16,322 nt of DNA from Parvularcula sp964484475 (GCA_964484475.1 CAZAFU010000060.1:1-16322), one strand, 5' to 3'; positions 6,196 through 14,101 are shown, counted from the first letter of the stretch. The notes: generated by a model from the letters alone, not told the origin. Made by a program: numbers and translations.

Positions 6196-7180
6196 ACGGG
6201 AAGAAGAGATTACCGAAGCCAAGCGCCAGTCCCTGGCAAGCGACCTTCGTGAGCTTCGTGACCGCCTTTCCGGCGCTGACGTCGTGACCGCGCTGGCTCG
6301 CAATTTCGGTCTCGACATCGACAGCTTCCGCAAGTCGACCCAGGCCGACGAGGACAAGCTGCCCTACGCGCTCATCGGCGCCGGTGCGGCCATGCTCGCC
6401 AGCCGGGCATGGGAAGACCATCGCAAGGGCGAGGACTACGCCTACGACCATAACGACTACCTGTCCGCCAGTGATGTCGGCACCGCCCGGGCCCGCCTGC
6501 AACGCCGGGCCGGCGAGAGTGACGATGCCTACGCGACCCGGACCTATGAGGAGTACGGCCGTCGGCTCGACATCCACCGTCACGAGAATGAGGACGAGCA
6601 CGCCTTCATGGACCGTGTCGACGATGCGATGAACGCGCTGTCGTCGCGTCTGCGCCACGGCTACGACCGGACGGGGCGAGCCGCGAATGCCACTGGCCGC
6701 GGGATTGCCGGTGCCGCCGGCGCGACCGGTCGCGGTCTCCGCGGTGCCGCTTCGGCAACGGGTTCGGGAATCGCAGGCGCTGCCTCGGCGACCGGATCCG
6801 GCATCAAGTCGGCCGGTTCGGGTGTCGCCCAGGGTGCCGACCGCGTCGCGACCTCGCTGTCCGAACGCGCTCAACGCCTGAACGACCACGCCCATTCGCT
6901 CAGCAGGCATGCTCAGGACCGTGCGGCCCTGGCCAAGCGCGAGATGAGCGCCAAGGCCCGCCAGTTCAACGATGCCCACAAGGAGAACCCCTCAGTGGGT
7001 CTCGGCGTCGGCATGGGTCTCGGCATGCTGGCCGGATCGTTCACGCCCGTCACGGACCGTGAACGCCGCGCCACCGACCCTCTTGCGAGCGCACTGATGG
7101 AAGCGGCGCAACAGGCACTCGGCCGTGTCAACGAAAGCATCGACCGGGCCGAACAGGACAAGCCCACGACGACGCACTAG
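6182..7180 (+). CDS. DUF3618-like membrane protein with 11-residue Gly/Ala repeats
   Basis: A 332-residue protein, last of the cassette. Residues 1-60 are charged and helical (SLASDLRELRDRLSGADVVTAL), resembling DUF3618, followed by a hydrophobic anchor at about 61-77 (PYALIGAGAAMLASRAW). Residues 109-153 are acidic and contain two loosely similar halves about 25 residues apart (ESDDAYATR and EDEHAFMDR). Residues 167-210 are four 11-residue repeats of the form AAxATGxGIxG. A helical stretch with many Ala, Arg and His follows, then a second Gly-rich hydrophobic segment (ENPSVGLGVGMGLGMLAG, 269-285) like the DUF883 anchor. AGGGAGA (6166-6172) precedes the ATG by 9 nt. Its first 14 nt overlap the holin-like gene. 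Function unknown; probably an envelope or stress structural protein. Confidence 0.75.
   Translation: MTNIEREEEITEAKRQSLASDLRELRDRLSGADVVTALARNFGLDIDSFRKSTQADEDKLPYALIGAGAAMLASRAWEDHRKGEDYAYDHNDYLSASDVGTARARLQRRAGESDDAYATRTYEEYGRRLDIHRHENEDEHAFMDRVDDAMNALSSRLRHGYDRTGRAANATGRGIAGAAGATGRGLRGAASATGSGIAGAASATGSGIKSAGSGVAQGADRVATSLSERAQRLNDHAHSLSRHAQDRAALAKREMSAKARQFNDAHKENPSVGLGVGMGLGMLAGSFTPVTDRERRATDPLASALMEAAQQALGRVNESIDRAEQDKPTTTH
6680..6811 (+). repeat. Four 33-bp coding repeats (11 residues each)
   Basis: Four consecutive 33-bp units encode AANATGRGIAG, AAGATGRGLRG, AASATGSGIAG and AASATGSGIKS, and a degenerate fifth follows. Protein conservation is high, but the codons differ at many third positions. 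The repeats are therefore old and kept at protein level rather than being a recent slippage product. Confidence 0.9.
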
Positions 7181-7207
7181 GACCTTCGGGTCGCGACGAC
7201 AACAAGG

Positions 7208-7240
7208 ACCCGGGCGCGGGGGGGCCCGCGCCGGGTTTTG
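7208..7240 (+). terminator. Intrinsic terminator of the membrane-stress cassette
   Basis: ACCCGG (7208-7213) pairs with CCGGGT (7231-7236) and CGCGGG (7215-7220) with CCCGCG (7225-7230), leaving one bulged G and a GGGG loop. TTTT then GTTGTT follows. It starts 27 bp after the stop of the third cassette gene. A small GACC-TTCG-GGTC hairpin lies just before it at 7181-7192. Confidence 0.8.
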
Positions 7241-7304
7241 TTGTTCCGCCTCTTGCGTCCTCGCCCGCTTCGGGTTCCGATGGTTTCGGGGAGCGGGGGC
7301 GTTC

Positions 7305-8852
7305 ATGGCCGCAGCAGACACTGTCCGGGAAAACGATCAGGGGCTCGTCGAGGTGCCGGTCCTGCGCCAGCGCGTGGGCATGGGGGCAGTGTCGGTCTTC
7401 CTGATTCTGGCGACGGGTGGTCTCTACCTCCCGCTGGCCGCTGCACGGGCCGGGCGCCTCGAGGTGGAGCGGTTCAGGTTTCGCGGAATAGCCCTTGATC
7501 CGAAGGAGAGCGCGGCGGGATACGTTCTGCCCTCGATCCTCGTGCTGGCCCCGATCTGGGCGAGCCTTGCGATCTTCGGGTTCGAAGGGCCGGCCTACGA
7601 CGCCTTCGTCCTGCGGCCCGCGCTGACCGCCGCGTTCGTCATGGGAACGTGGGTGTCCCTGGTCGCGGGTCTGGTGCTTTTCAGGCGGCAGCGGGAATCG
7701 GCGTTCGCGCGGGCACGGTGGCTGAACCTCGAACCGGTTCTCGACCGCCGCATGGTTCCGGGGCCCCAGATGCGCACCGCGATGGAAGCCGCGCTCGAGA
7801 CCGGGCTCGCGGCCCGGCCGGAGCTGCGCAGGGCTCTTGGAGAAGGCAGCTTCGGCCTTCGTCCGGATGGCCGGGTGATCGGTGCGTCCCTCGTGTTCCG
7901 GGGCGAGTGCCTCGCCATGGTCGACAAGGGCGCGCGGCGGGCCGTGACCTATGGGCACCGGCAAAGGCTGGCGCTGCGCTCGGTCCTGCCTTCTGGGCGC
8001 ACCTGTCGCTTCGCCGATGGCTCGATCTTTGTCGCCCGGTCCGACGACCATGCGGCAGGCGCGGGCCGGTCATGGCTCGCTTGGGCCGAAGCCTTCCATC
8101 CCCGGCTCGTTCTCTGGATCGCGGGAAGTCTTGCGATCCTTGCCGCCATGAGCCTCCTCGTCGCGCCCGCGGCATTGCGGCTCGCCGTCGCGCTCACGCC
8201 ATTCTCCGTGGAGGATGATCTCACCGTCGCGACGCTGACCTCCATGGATGGAGCCATTCTCGAGGAGACAGCGATCCCGCAGGAGCGGCGGGCCCTGGTC
8301 GAGGACAGCTTCGCCCGCCTGGTCGCGATCTACGACGACCGCGCCGATGCGCGGCCCGACCCGTCCTTCGGCATCCTCTTCCGCCGCTCGGAGCTGATGG
8401 GGGCGAACGCCATCGCCCTTCCGAGCGGCCAGATCGTCATCACGGACGGCTTCCTCGAACTGGTCGAGGACGACCAGGCCATTGCTGCGGTCCTCGCCCA
8501 CGAGATCGGCCATGTTCACCACCGCCACAGCCTCTACAAGCTCTATCGCGGCATCGCGGTGCAGGGCATCTCCGCCCTTCTCGGCGGAGACATGAGCCGG
8601 ATGGTCGAACGGGGACTGATCCAGGCCGCTTTCCTGAGCAATCTTGCCTCGTCCCGCGCGATGGAGCGCGAGGCGGATGCCCTGAGCGTCGAGCTCTCCC
8701 TGCGCGCCGGCATCGCGCCCGGGAAACTGACCGAAGCGTTGAGGGTTCTCACCAGCGCCTGCGGCGACTGCGAAGAACCGTCCTGGCTCTCCACCCATCC
8801 CACCCTCGAGGACAGGACGCGGCGGATCGACGCCCTGATCAAAGAGCAATGA
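7305..8852 (+). CDS. Membrane-anchored M48 family zinc metallopeptidase
   Basis: A 515-residue membrane protease of the HtpX/Oma1/BepA class. HEIGH at 399-403 gives two zinc ligands and the catalytic Glu. SRAMEREAD at about 450-458 gives the third ligand (Glu454), and STHPTLEDR near the C-terminus is a further family motif. Three membrane helices lie at about 25-47, 74-93 and 105-125, and a fourth at 267-287 just before the peptidase domain. The N-terminal helices (LILATGGLYLPLAAARAG) resemble the start of DUF898/YjgN membrane proteins; this is a weak inference. ATG 7305 is chosen because GCGGGGG lies 5 nt upstream; the frame is open further upstream only across the terminator and preceding gene. 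M48 members act in membrane-protein or outer-membrane quality control. It lies behind a terminator, so it probably has its own promoter. Confidence 0.88.
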   Translation: MAAADTVRENDQGLVEVPVLRQRVGMGAVSVFLILATGGLYLPLAAARAGRLEVERFRFRGIALDPKESAAGYVLPSILVLAPIWASLAIFGFEGPAYDAFVLRPALTAAFVMGTWVSLVAGLVLFRRQRESAFARARWLNLEPVLDRRMVPGPQMRTAMEAALETGLAARPELRRALGEGSFGLRPDGRVIGASLVFRGECLAMVDKGARRAVTYGHRQRLALRSVLPSGRTCRFADGSIFVARSDDHAAGAGRSWLAWAEAFHPRLVLWIAGSLAILAAMSLLVAPAALRLAVALTPFSVEDDLTVATLTSMDGAILEETAIPQERRALVEDSFARLVAIYDDRADARPDPSFGILFRRSELMGANAIALPSGQIVITDGFLELVEDDQAIAAVLAHEIGHVHHRHSLYKLYRGIAVQGISALLGGDMSRMVERGLIQAAFLSNLASSRAMEREADALSVELSLRAGIAPGKLTEALRVLTSACGDCEEPSWLSTHPTLEDRTRRIDALIKEQ

Positions 8853-8878
8853 TCCCCGGCCCGTGTCAGCCACGCTTA

Positions 8879-8906
8879 TTGACGGGCGGTACAAGCCGTC
8901 GATAGG
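8879..8906 (+). promoter_or_regulatory. Candidate sigma-70 promoter of the terB operon
   Basis: TTGACG (8879-8884, five of six to consensus) is followed after 16 bp by GATAGG (8901-8906, central ATA of the -10). It lies in the only gap (90 bp) before terB and about 35 bp upstream of its start. GACGG (8881-8885) and CCGTC (8896-8900) form a short inverted repeat over the promoter that could be an operator. Confidence 0.4.
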
Positions 8907-8942
8907 GCTCATGCGGAAACTTCACCCTCGACGGAGAGATGC

Positions 8943-9377
8943 ATGGCAACGGCCGCACCTTCCCTCAGCCCGCAAGAGGCGATCATCTACCTGATGCTGA
9001 CCGCATCGGCCTCGGACGGCTCGATCAATTCCTCCGAACTGCGCACCATCGGGCGGGTTGTCCGGTCCTTCGCGCTGTTCTCGGCGGAGGACGAAGAGCG
9101 GCTGACCACGCTCTCCAACGAGGCACGCTCCGTGATGGCCTCCGAAGGCGGCCTCCAGAAGGTCATGGACGCCGCAAGGCAGGCCCTGCCCGAACACCTC
9201 GCCGAAACCGCCTACGCCGCTGTCGTCGACGTGGTGACGGCGGACGAGAGCCTGAACCTCGAGGAGATCAGGATGCTCGAGCTGATCAGGGACGCGCTTG
9301 ACGTTTCCGACGAAGGAGCCGCCGCCATCGAACATGCCGCCCGCGCCCGCCACATGACCCTGGAGAAGCCGGCTTGA
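8943..9377 (+). CDS. TerB-like (tellurite resistance) helical protein
   Basis: A 144-residue all-helical protein of the TerB/DjlA-N fold. Two similar halves carry acidic motifs: ASASDGSINSSELRTI (about 21-36, Asp25 and Glu32) and VVTADESLNLEEIRML (about 97-112, Asp101 and Glu107/108). Family members bind divalent metal with such residues and are often membrane-associated partners in stress complexes. It lacks neighbouring TerC, TerD or TerE, so tellurite resistance itself is not implied. GGAG (8933-8936) lies 6 nt before the ATG. The stop TGA (9375-9377) overlaps the TTG start of the RimB-RimK gene as TTGA, so the two are likely made together. It is the first gene of a four-gene operon. Confidence 0.85.
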   Translation: MATAAPSLSPQEAIIYLMLTASASDGSINSSELRTIGRVVRSFALFSAEDEERLTTLSNEARSVMASEGGLQKVMDAARQALPEHLAETAYAAVVDVVTADESLNLEEIRMLELIRDALDVSDEGAAAIEHAARARHMTLEKPA

Positions 9378-10774
9378 CCCTCGAGCTTGGCTGGGAAGAG
9401 TGGATCTCGCTGCCGGACCTCGGTCTTCCGGCGATGAAGGCGAAAGTCGATACAGGCGCCCGGACCTCGGCGCTGCACGCGTTCACGGTCGAGCCCTTCG
9501 GCCCTGCGAACCGGCCCAAGGTCAGGTTCGGCGTTCATCCGATCCCTGAGCGTCCGGAGGTGGAGGTCTACTGCTCCGCCGACATCCTCGACAAACGCGA
9601 GGTCACCTCCTCCAACGGCGAAACCGAAACGCGGTATGCGGTGGAAACCCATATCGAGATCGCGGGCCAGCGATGGCCGATCATCCTGACCCTGAGCGAC
9701 CGAGAAGGCATGAGCTTCCACATGCTGCTCGGCCGGCAGGCCCTTGAAAGCTATCCCGAAGGCCAGCCGGTGGTATCGCCCACGAAGAGCCATGTCCAGC
9801 CGACGCTCGACTATTCGGCTTACGACAGGCTGGTGAGCCAGGCTCCGAAGAAACGGGCGCTGCGGATCGCGGTCCTGACGAAGGAGCCGAAGATCTACTC
9901 GTCACAGAAACTGAAAGAGGCGGGCGAAGCGCGGGGACATGTGGTCGAGCTGATCGATACGTCCCGCTGCTACATGCTGATCAACGCCGAACGCCCCGAG
10001 GTTCATTACGACGGGCGCGCGCTGCCGAGCTACGACGCGGTGATCCCCCGCATCGGCGCTTCGATCACGTCCTACGGGACCGCGGTGGTGCGGCAGTTCG
10101 AGACGACCGGAGCCTATTGCCTGAACCGCTCCGACGCCATCCTTGCGAGCCGCGACAAGCTTTACGCGCACCAGATCCTCGCGCGGGAGGGGATCGGGAT
10201 GCCATCGACCGCCTTCGCATCCTCGCCGAAGGACACCGATGCCATCATCAACCTGATGTCGTCGCCGCCGATCATCGTGAAGCTCCTTGAATCCACCCAG
10301 GGCAAGGGCGTGGTCCTGGCCGAGACGAAAAAGGCCGCCCAGTCGGTGATCTCGGCCTTCCGTAACCTGAAGGCCGATTTCCTGGTGCAGGAATTCGTGA
10401 AGGAAGCCGCGGGCGAGGACGTGCGCTGTCTCGTGGTGGGCAACAAGGTCGTCGCATCCATGAAGCGCGTCGCGGCCGCCGGCGAGTTCCGTTCCAATCT
10501 CCACCAGGGCGGCTCCGCGATCAGCGTGCGGATCACCAAGGGCGAGCGGGAGGTTGCCCTGCGCGCGGCGAAAGCGCTCGGGCTGGGCTTTGCGGGAGTG
10601 GACCTCCTGCGCTCCGAGGGAGGTCCGAAGGTCCTCGAGGTGAACTCCAGTCCCGGGCTCGAAGGTATCGAGAGATCCTCGAAGAAGGATGTCGCCGACC
10701 TCGTGTTCCAGCACATCGAGCGGCGGGCGATCAGCACGGTGAAGCGACGCCGGCGTCAAGCGGTTTCCGCGTAG
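9374..10774 (+). CDS. rimK: RimB-RimK fusion: retropepsin-like protease domain plus ATP-grasp glutamate ligase
   Basis: A 466-residue two-domain protein. Residues 1-150 are the RimB-type retropepsin-like domain (PF05618) with KVDTGARTSALHA (Asp26 in DTGA) and FHMLLGRQALES. Residues from about 163 are RimK: LRIAVLTKEP, AVIPRIGASITSYG, the ATP-binding IIVKLLESTQGKGVV, the LVQEFVKEAAGEDVRCLVVG strand, and metal-binding LEVNSSPGLEG (Glu422, Asn424). RimK adds glutamates to the C-terminus of ribosomal protein S6, and RimB trims or regulates this. Fusions of the two are known. The start is TTG with GGAGAAG (9362-9368) 5 nt upstream inside terB. The next gene's ribosome-binding site overlaps its stop. 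The S6 target is presumed from family. Confidence 0.9.
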   Translation: MTLELGWEEWISLPDLGLPAMKAKVDTGARTSALHAFTVEPFGPANRPKVRFGVHPIPERPEVEVYCSADILDKREVTSSNGETETRYAVETHIEIAGQRWPIILTLSDREGMSFHMLLGRQALESYPEGQPVVSPTKSHVQPTLDYSAYDRLVSQAPKKRALRIAVLTKEPKIYSSQKLKEAGEARGHVVELIDTSRCYMLINAERPEVHYDGRALPSYDAVIPRIGASITSYGTAVVRQFETTGAYCLNRSDAILASRDKLYAHQILAREGIGMPSTAFASSPKDTDAIINLMSSPPIIVKLLESTQGKGVVLAETKKAAQSVISAFRNLKADFLVQEFVKEAAGEDVRCLVVGNKVVASMKRVAAAGEFRSNLHQGGSAISVRITKGEREVALRAAKALGLGFAGVDLLRSEGGPKVLEVNSSPGLEGIERSSKKDVADLVFQHIERRAISTVKRRRRQAVSA

Positions 10775-10784
10775 GAGGCCGGCC

Positions 10785-11822
10785 TTGTTCGGACGGATCG
10801 GCTCTCAGGCCCTGACGCTCCTTCCCCCCGAAGAGGCGCACAGGGCGACCATTCGTCTGCTGAAATCTCCCTTTGCCCCGAGGCCGTCGGTCAGGAGCGA
10901 TCCGGTGCTCGGGACCGAGTTCGCCGGGCTCGTCCTGCCGAACCCCCTGGGCCTCGCGGCTGGGTTCGACAAGAATGCGGAAGTTCCAGGCCCTCTCCTG
11001 CGTCTGGGCTTCGGCTTCGTGGAGGTCGGCGCGGTGACGCCGAGACCGCAGCCCGGCAACCCGGGCCCGAGGGTCTTCCGGTTGCGCGACGACCGCGCGG
11101 TCATCAACCGTTACGGGTTCAATAATGACGGGCTCGACGTGATCGCGCAGAGGCTCGCTGCGCAGTCGGGGAACGGCGGGATCGTCGGCATCAATCTGGG
11201 TGCGAACAAGGACAGTGAGGACAAGGCTGCCGATTATGTCACGGGCCTCGAGCGGCTCGAGGATATCGTCTCCTTCCTCACGGTGAACATCAGCTCCCCA
11301 AATACCGCAGGGCTGAGGGATCTTCAGGGAAAAGCAGCCCTTGGGGATCTTCTTGGCCGGGTGATGGGCGCAAGGCGGACGCGGACACCCGTTTTTCTCA
11401 AGGTCGCCCCCGACCTGACCGACGAAGACAAGGCCGATATCGCGGCAGCAGCTCTCGATGCGGGGGTGAGCGGTCTGATCGTCAGCAACACGACACTGTC
11501 CCGCGAAGGGGTTTCCGGGCCCCATACGGGCGAAGCCGGCGGTCTTTCGGGCCGGCCGCTTTTCGCACTTTCGACGGAGGTCCTGCGGGACTTCTCCCGT
11601 GAGCTTTCGGGCCGCCTCCCGCTGATCGGTGTGGGAGGGGTCTCTTCGGCAGCCGACGCGCTTGCCAAGATCAAGGCCGGGGCCTCGGCCGTGCAGCTTT
11701 ATACCGCGCTCGTTTACGAAGGGCCGGGTCTCGTCAAGACGATCGTTGAAGACCTGCCGCAATGCCTGCGGGCCGAGGGTTTCGCCAGGCTCGAAGATGC
11801 GGTGGGGTGTGATGTGGGGTGA
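10785..11822 (+). CDS. pyrD: Quinone-dependent dihydroorotate dehydrogenase (class 2)
   Basis: Oxidises dihydroorotate to orotate in pyrimidine synthesis and passes electrons to membrane quinone through FMN. The 345-residue length and the N-terminal helical segment (LTLLPPEEAHRATIRLLKS, 10-28) mark class 2. Characteristic motifs are PNPLGLAAGFDKNAEV (52-67), VGAVTPRPQPGNPGPRVFRL, NRYGFNNDG, TVNISSPNT with catalytic Ser171, LKVAPDL, and the FMN-phosphate loops GVGGVSS and GASAVQLYTAL. The start is TTG at 10785, with a perfect AGGAGG (10773-10778) 6 nt upstream that begins within the stop codon of rimK. The amidohydrolase gene starts 4 nt after its stop. Confidence 0.95.
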   Translation: MFGRIGSQALTLLPPEEAHRATIRLLKSPFAPRPSVRSDPVLGTEFAGLVLPNPLGLAAGFDKNAEVPGPLLRLGFGFVEVGAVTPRPQPGNPGPRVFRLRDDRAVINRYGFNNDGLDVIAQRLAAQSGNGGIVGINLGANKDSEDKAADYVTGLERLEDIVSFLTVNISSPNTAGLRDLQGKAALGDLLGRVMGARRTRTPVFLKVAPDLTDEDKADIAAAALDAGVSGLIVSNTTLSREGVSGPHTGEAGGLSGRPLFALSTEVLRDFSRELSGRLPLIGVGGVSSAADALAKIKAGASAVQLYTALVYEGPGLVKTIVEDLPQCLRAEGFARLEDAVGCDVG

Positions 11823-11826
11823 TAGG

Positions 11827-13440
11827 ATGATGCTTCTGACAACCGGGTTCGCCGCAGCGATGCTGCTTCAGTCGGCCACGCAGGCCTGCGAGACGCAGGT
11901 GATCGCGGGGCGTATCGAAACGCCGACGGCGGTCCACGAGGCCATCGCGATCGGGAACGGGGTGATAAGGGCAGTGGGCTCCGAAGCCTCCATGCCTGAT
12001 GTCGCGGACGGGTGCATCGTCAGGCTCCCTGAGAACCAGGCCGTCTTTCCCGGACTGACCGACGCCCATGTCCACCTGATCGGGATCGGCTTTCGCGAGC
12101 TGACCCTCAATCTCGACCGGGCCCGGTCGATCGCCGACGTCAAGGCGGCGCTGGCCGACAAGGCCGGGGAACAGCCCGAAGGGGTGATCATCGGCAGGGG
12201 ATGGCTCGAGACCGGATGGCCCGAGGGGCGCGCGCTGAACGCACGCGACCTCGACGAGGTCGTCGCCGACAGGCCGGTTCTCCTGACCCGGGCCGACGGC
12301 CACGCACTGGTGGCGAACAGCGCGGCTCTCGAAGCCGCGGGTATCGATGCGGATACGGAGGACCCCGAGGGCGGTCGCATCGTGCGGGACGATGACGGCA
12401 GGGCGACCGGATACCTCATCGACGCCGCGATGGGGCTCGTCGCGAGCCTGCAGCCGGAAACGACCGACGAGCTGCGCCGCGAAGCGCTCAGGAAGGGTGC
12501 GGAGGTCTACGCCTCACGCGGGTGGACCTCCGTGCACAACATGTCCGTCGAAGAATCCGAATTGGCGATCATGGAAGACCTCGCCGCGTCGGGTGAACTG
12601 CCCCTGCGGGTTGCGAACTTCGTGAACGCCGAAGCGATGGACAGGGTCATCGAAGAGGGTCCGGGCTGTGATCCGACCGGCCTCGTCTGCCATCTGGGGG
12701 TCAAGTTCTATGCCGATGGCGCGCTCGGTTCCCGCGGCGCACTCCTGAAGGAACCCTACGCGGACGAGCCGGGTACGATCGGCCTCAGGCTTCTCAACGA
12801 GGACGATGCCATGCGGGCCTACCGGAAGGCTGCGCAGGGCGGCCTCCAGGTCACGACCCACGCCATCGGCGACCGTGCGAATGCCGACGTTCTCGATTGG
12901 TACGAAGCCCTGCGTGAGGATGCCAGCGATGCGGTGCTGCGTATCGAGCACGCCCAGATCGTCGATCCCGAGGAATTCGGACGCTTCGCCGAGATCGGCG
13001 TCATCGCCTCGATGCAGCCGAGCCACGCCATCGGTGACCTTCACTTCGCCGAAGACCGCCTCGGCAGGGAAAGGCTTGCGGGCGCCTATGCCTGGAACAG
13101 CCTCGCCGGCGAGGGGACCATGATCGTTTTCGGTTCCGACGCTCCGGTCGAGCAGGGCGATCCGAGGATCGAACTCTATGCGGCCACCGCTCGGAAGGAC
13201 CTCGAAGGCTACAGCGGCGATGGCTGGCACCCCGAGGAAGCCCTGAGCCGGTCCGAGGCGCTCGCCCTCTTCACCACCGCGCCGGCGCTGGCCATCGGCC
13301 GGGGCGGCGAAGTGGGCACCTTGGCTCCGGGTTTCGCCGCCGACCTCTCCGTCTTCGAGGGCGATCCCTTCGGCGGTCCGGACGAAGCCAGGTCGATCGC
13401 CACGATGATCGGCGGGCGGATCGTGTCAGGCGAGCTCTAG
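11827..13440 (+). CDS. Exported YtcJ-like metal-dependent amidohydrolase (Amidohydro_3)
   Basis: A 537-residue hydrolase of the amidohydrolase superfamily. The metal site is shown by FPGLTDAHVH (His81, His83), FYADGALGSRG preceded by Lys293, THAIGDRAN (His345), RIEHAQ (His375) and FGSDAPVE (Asp438). The C-terminal LAPGFAADLSVFEGDPF closes the small beta domain. MMLLTTGFAAAMLLQSATQAC looks like a signal peptide with cleavage before Cys; the residues before Cys (TQA) do not make a good lipobox, so a soluble periplasmic enzyme is more likely. Start ATG 11827 has GGGGTG 5 nt upstream, 4 nt after the pyrD stop; ATG 11812 and 11830 are alternatives. Substrate is unknown; family members act on varied cyclic amides and N-acyl compounds. 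Its end overlaps the convergent membrane gene by 15 bp. Confidence 0.88.
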   Translation: MMLLTTGFAAAMLLQSATQACETQVIAGRIETPTAVHEAIAIGNGVIRAVGSEASMPDVADGCIVRLPENQAVFPGLTDAHVHLIGIGFRELTLNLDRARSIADVKAALADKAGEQPEGVIIGRGWLETGWPEGRALNARDLDEVVADRPVLLTRADGHALVANSAALEAAGIDADTEDPEGGRIVRDDDGRATGYLIDAAMGLVASLQPETTDELRREALRKGAEVYASRGWTSVHNMSVEESELAIMEDLAASGELPLRVANFVNAEAMDRVIEEGPGCDPTGLVCHLGVKFYADGALGSRGALLKEPYADEPGTIGLRLLNEDDAMRAYRKAAQGGLQVTTHAIGDRANADVLDWYEALREDASDAVLRIEHAQIVDPEEFGRFAEIGVIASMQPSHAIGDLHFAEDRLGRERLAGAYAWNSLAGEGTMIVFGSDAPVEQGDPRIELYAATARKDLEGYSGDGWHPEEALSRSEALALFTTAPALAIGRGGEVGTLAPGFAADLSVFEGDPFGGPDEARSIATMIGGRIVSGEL

Positions 13441-14013
13441 GCCCGCGCGGCGGTTGAGGAGCTTCACATCCACGAGGATCGCCGCGACCGTGAGAAGGTA
13501 GATCGTTCCGACCCAGAGGGGCAGGACGGTCAGCCGGTCGTCGGGCAGTTCGCTCCAGATGATCACGGCGCCAACGGTCCTGATCACCGCGTGGGCGGAG
13601 AACAGGCCCGTGCGCGCATAGCTCCAGCCGATAACGGGCCAGTGGACGCAGAGCCCGACCGCGAGGATGAGCGGTATCAGGTCCGGCGCATACGCAGCCG
13701 CGGCTACGATATAGGCCCAGAACAAGAGCATGCTGATAAAGGCGGGAAGGAGGACGGTGTCCACGGCCGCCTTGCTCTTCATGATCTTGATTCCGAAAAT
13801 GCGGGCGAAGAGAAGGGCCACGGGGAAGATGGCGCCCGTCAGTATGAAGGCGAGGTTCGCCCAGGCCGCGAGCCCCAGTTGCGTCCCGAGATAGGCGAGG
13901 ACGAACCAGTAGAGCGCACCGGCGAGCGGTATGGGAAACCCCCCCTGGAGGCGGTGATAGCTGGCACGCCGGGATGCTGCGAGCGCTACGCGAAGGCTTT
14001 CTTCTTGATCCAT
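13426..14013 (-). CDS. Six-helix membrane protein of unknown function
   Basis: A 195-residue protein with a 24-residue charged N-terminus and about six hydrophobic helices at 27-46, 51-71, 86-108, 111-130, 138-154 and 163-181. The conserved-looking parts are GGFPIPLAGALYWF and LCVHWPVIGWSYA, where a His-Trp-Pro lies in the fourth helix. I do not recognise the family with confidence; small six-helix proteins such as DUF7010 are a candidate. ATG 14013 has GGGGA about 7 nt upstream on the minus strand. It is divergent from cmk (125 bp between starts) and its 3' end overlaps the amidohydrolase by 15 bp, with no terminator visible. Confidence 0.75.
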   Translation of the reverse strand: MDQEESLRVALAASRRASYHRLQGGFPIPLAGALYWFVLAYLGTQLGLAAWANLAFILTGAIFPVALLFARIFGIKIMKSKAAVDTVLLPAFISMLLFWAYIVAAAAYAPDLIPLILAVGLCVHWPVIGWSYARTGLFSAHAVIRTVGAVIIWSELPDDRLTVLPLWVGTIYLLTVAAILVDVKLLNRRAGLELA

Positions 14014-14101
14014 ATGGGTCCCCGAGTTTCCCGTCCCCTGCTGGACGGATCCATCACGGGCTTAATCAGCCCCGCTCAAAGCTCCAAGCGCCTCGCCGGG
14101 G

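Noticed and set aside
5083..6357. Minus-strand 424-codon frame across the membrane-stress cassette
   Set aside because: It is the antisense of three plus-strand genes with good ribosome-binding sites and membrane helices; no recognisable domain.
8943..9377. Tellurite resistance operon
   Set aside because: Only a TerB-like gene is present; no TerC, TerD, TerE or TerZ gene is nearby, so a resistance function is not supported.
12514..13230. Minus-strand 238-codon frame within the amidohydrolase gene
   Set aside because: The plus-strand frame carries all metal-binding motifs of the amidohydrolase; this is a shadow.
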